This document shows, piece by piece, positions 4,314-5,667 of a DNA stretch of 5,667 bases. Each line of letters begins with the position of its first letter. The first letter of the stretch is position 1. The translations under genes were made by a program, and so were the position numbers. Below the pieces are notes generated by a model. That model saw only the letters and a program-made list of their open reading frames with translations, did not search any database and had not been told where the DNA came from. The stretch lies in the NCBI GenBank assembly GCA_030146905.1, contig JASLAV010000795.1, positions 1 to 5,667 on the forward strand, written 5' to 3'. Origin of the DNA: Lentzea sp. Lineage in GTDB: Bacteria; Actinomycetota; Actinomycetes; Mycobacteriales; Pseudonocardiaceae.

Positions 4314-5579
4314 ATGAGCATCAGCGTGGACCCGAAGCTGCTGTCGAGGCCGCAGGACTCCAGCACGTACTTGGCTCTCAAGACGATGCAGGGAGGGCGC
4401 GCGGTGTACTCGACGCGCGTTCCGCTGCTGGATCTTCCGACGATCCTCCCGGTTCCGGACCCGAGCAACGTCGACAAGGACAACCGCAAGGTCGATCGCC
4501 TGCACGCCAAGCAGTTCGGTGAGTACCTCGACTCCAAGCAGGACTGGGTCGCACCCGCCCTCCTGGCCCGTGACGGCGGTGGCTGCACGTTCCAGAAGGC
4601 CGACGAGGAGGGCCGGGTCGGCTACCTGACTGTTCCGTGGGCGATCGGTGGCATCGCCACGCTTCGCACCATCGATGGCCAGCACCGGATTCTGGGTGTC
4701 TCCATCGAGAAGCAGCGCATCACGGACGCCGTCTCCTCGATCGACCGCGAACTGGCCCGCAAGGTCAGCGTGGACAAGGCCGCGAAGCTCCAGGCCGAGC
4801 GTGAGCGGCTCGTAGGGCAGATGACCCGCCTCAAGGAGGAGTACGTCGGCCTGGACATCTACGTCGAGCCCGACCCGATCAAGTCCCAGCAGATGTTCGT
4901 CGACGTCGCCGACAACGCCAAGGGCATCAGCAGCGCGGTGCGCGCGCGCTTCGACAACTACAAGGTTGCCAACCGCACCCTGTCCGACGTCATCGACCAC
5001 CCGCTGCTCAAGGGACGGGTCGACGCGGAGCAGGACCGCATGACCCTGAAGAACCCCAACCTGATGGGTGCCAAGCACGTCGCGGACATCACCCGCGCCG
5101 TCATCGCCGGGGCCGGCGGCAGGATCAGCAAGAAGGCCGAGCAGAGCCTGACCGACGGCGAGGTTATCGAGCAGGTCAAGGACTTCCTCGACATCATCTC
5201 CACCGCCTTCGGCGACCTGGCCGCGGTGACGGAGGACGACCCGGAGGCCGAGCGCAAGCCCGATGAGCTGACCATGTCGCAGAAGCTGCGGCGCACCTCA
5301 CTGCTCGGCTCGGTGGGCATGCTGCGCGTGCTGGGGGGTGTGTTCCGCGAGTTGCGTGCGGGTGAGAACCCCGCCGAACTCGACGACATCGCCGCGTTCT
5401 TCAAGAAGCTCGACACGCACATGGCCGCCCCTGTGACGGAGTCCAGCATCTGGCGCACCACCGACGCCAACAAGGACTTCGAACCCGACGCCTTCGCGCC
5501 GATCATGCGCACGCAGAACATCGTCCACCTGGTCGGCGTGATCGCGGGCTGGTACAAGAAGGCACCCACCGCGCTGTGA
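4314..5579 (+). CDS. DGQHR-domain protein, DndB family (orphan)
   Basis: This 421-residue protein belongs to the DGQHR/DndB family. The diagnostic motif is RTIDGQHRILGV, with DGQHR at 121-125. It is preceded by VDRLHAKQFGEYLDS (60-74), the usual region before the motif. The family's later block MFVDVADNAKGISSAVRARF (194-213) is also present. A charged helical segment (about 141-178) is probably a coiled coil, and the C-terminal half is mainly helical. DndB is the regulator/accessory protein of the DNA phosphorothioation (dnd) system, and other DGQHR proteins occur in mobile and defence loci. The start is firm: AGGAGG at 4302-4307 lies 6 nt before ATG. Codon use is strongly GC-biased and the gene is intact. 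It is transcribed alone, divergent from the GIY-YIG gene and followed by a strong hairpin terminator. No dndA, C, D or E is in the window, so a direct role in sulfur modification is not shown. Confidence 0.88.
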   Translation: MSISVDPKLLSRPQDSSTYLALKTMQGGRAVYSTRVPLLDLPTILPVPDPSNVDKDNRKVDRLHAKQFGEYLDSKQDWVAPALLARDGGGCTFQKADEEGRVGYLTVPWAIGGIATLRTIDGQHRILGVSIEKQRITDAVSSIDRELARKVSVDKAAKLQAERERLVGQMTRLKEEYVGLDIYVEPDPIKSQQMFVDVADNAKGISSAVRARFDNYKVANRTLSDVIDHPLLKGRVDAEQDRMTLKNPNLMGAKHVADITRAVIAGAGGRISKKAEQSLTDGEVIEQVKDFLDIISTAFGDLAAVTEDDPEAERKPDELTMSQKLRRTSLLGSVGMLRVLGGVFRELRAGENPAELDDIAAFFKKLDTHMAAPVTESSIWRTTDANKDFEPDAFAPIMRTQNIVHLVGVIAGWYKKAPTAL

Positions 5580-5614
5580 CCTGAGTGCGGCGGGCGCTCC
5601 GCTCCATCGCCGTG

Positions 5615-5663
5615 TACAGCCGCGTCCCGGCCTCGAACACTCTGTGGCCGGGACGCGGCTGTA
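5615..5663 (+). terminator. Strong hairpin terminator after the DndB-like gene
   Basis: An 18-bp perfect inverted repeat (5615-5632 with 5646-5663) encloses a 13-nt loop, 35 bp past the TGA. The stem is very GC-rich. No T-run follows within the last 4 bases, which is normal for actinobacterial terminators. It may also act on a convergent gene outside the window. Confidence 0.85.
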
Positions 5664-5667
5664 TGAG

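Noticed and set aside
4308..5078. 256-residue minus-strand open frame opposite the DndB-like gene
   Set aside because: Its Val/Leu/Asp-rich composition is typical of the antisense of a GC-rich gene, and the plus strand has a secure family, start and ribosome site.
1..5667. CRISPR array, rRNA, complete tRNA or intact transposase
   Set aside because: No regularly spaced repeats, no RNA gene signatures and no intact DDE or recombinase motifs were seen on either strand.

Overview
The window looks like accessory DNA from a high-GC actinobacterium, most likely Streptomyces or a close relative. The evidence is GC-rich third codon positions in the clear genes, GTG and ATG starts behind AGGAGG-type ribosome sites, and several protein families that I know from Streptomyces. 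It reads as a mosaic of one toxin-like gene, a stretch of broken genes, and a group of defence-flavoured genes.

Positions 1-1512 (+) encode a DUF4157 (eCIS_core) protein, the family linked to extracellular contractile injection systems. Its C-terminus carries the HAE and PCxxC signature of a deaminase-superfamily toxin. The frame is open from the left window edge except for one in-frame TAG at 109-111, inside the conserved DUF4157 region. No contractile-sheath, tube or baseplate gene is in view.

Positions 1513-2674 hold gene remnants. There is an internal piece of a YafY-type WYL regulator on the minus strand (1681-2073), the C-terminal half of a VOC/glyoxalase-fold protein on the plus strand (2141-2326), and a TPR-like C-terminal tail (2358-2501). 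Two short unassigned stretches flank these; the second contains nested inverted repeats. The divergent regulator/VOC pair has lost the start regions of both genes.

Positions 2675-4313 hold an intact TIR-domain gene (minus) with a Cys/His-containing, Ser/Gly-rich N-terminus, and a GIY-YIG nuclease-like gene (minus) broken by a frameshift exactly between its GLY and YVG motifs. A 201-bp, partly AT-rich region separates the latter from the divergent gene on its right.

Positions 4314-5579 (+) encode an intact 421-residue DGQHR/DndB-family protein. It has a strong ribosome site preceded by an 8-bp hairpin and is followed by an 18-bp perfect hairpin terminator, so it appears to be a single-gene unit. 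TIR, GIY-YIG and DndB-like genes side by side suggest a defence-related island, but whether they work together is inference only. No complete known defence operon (dndCDE, thsA and so on) is visible.
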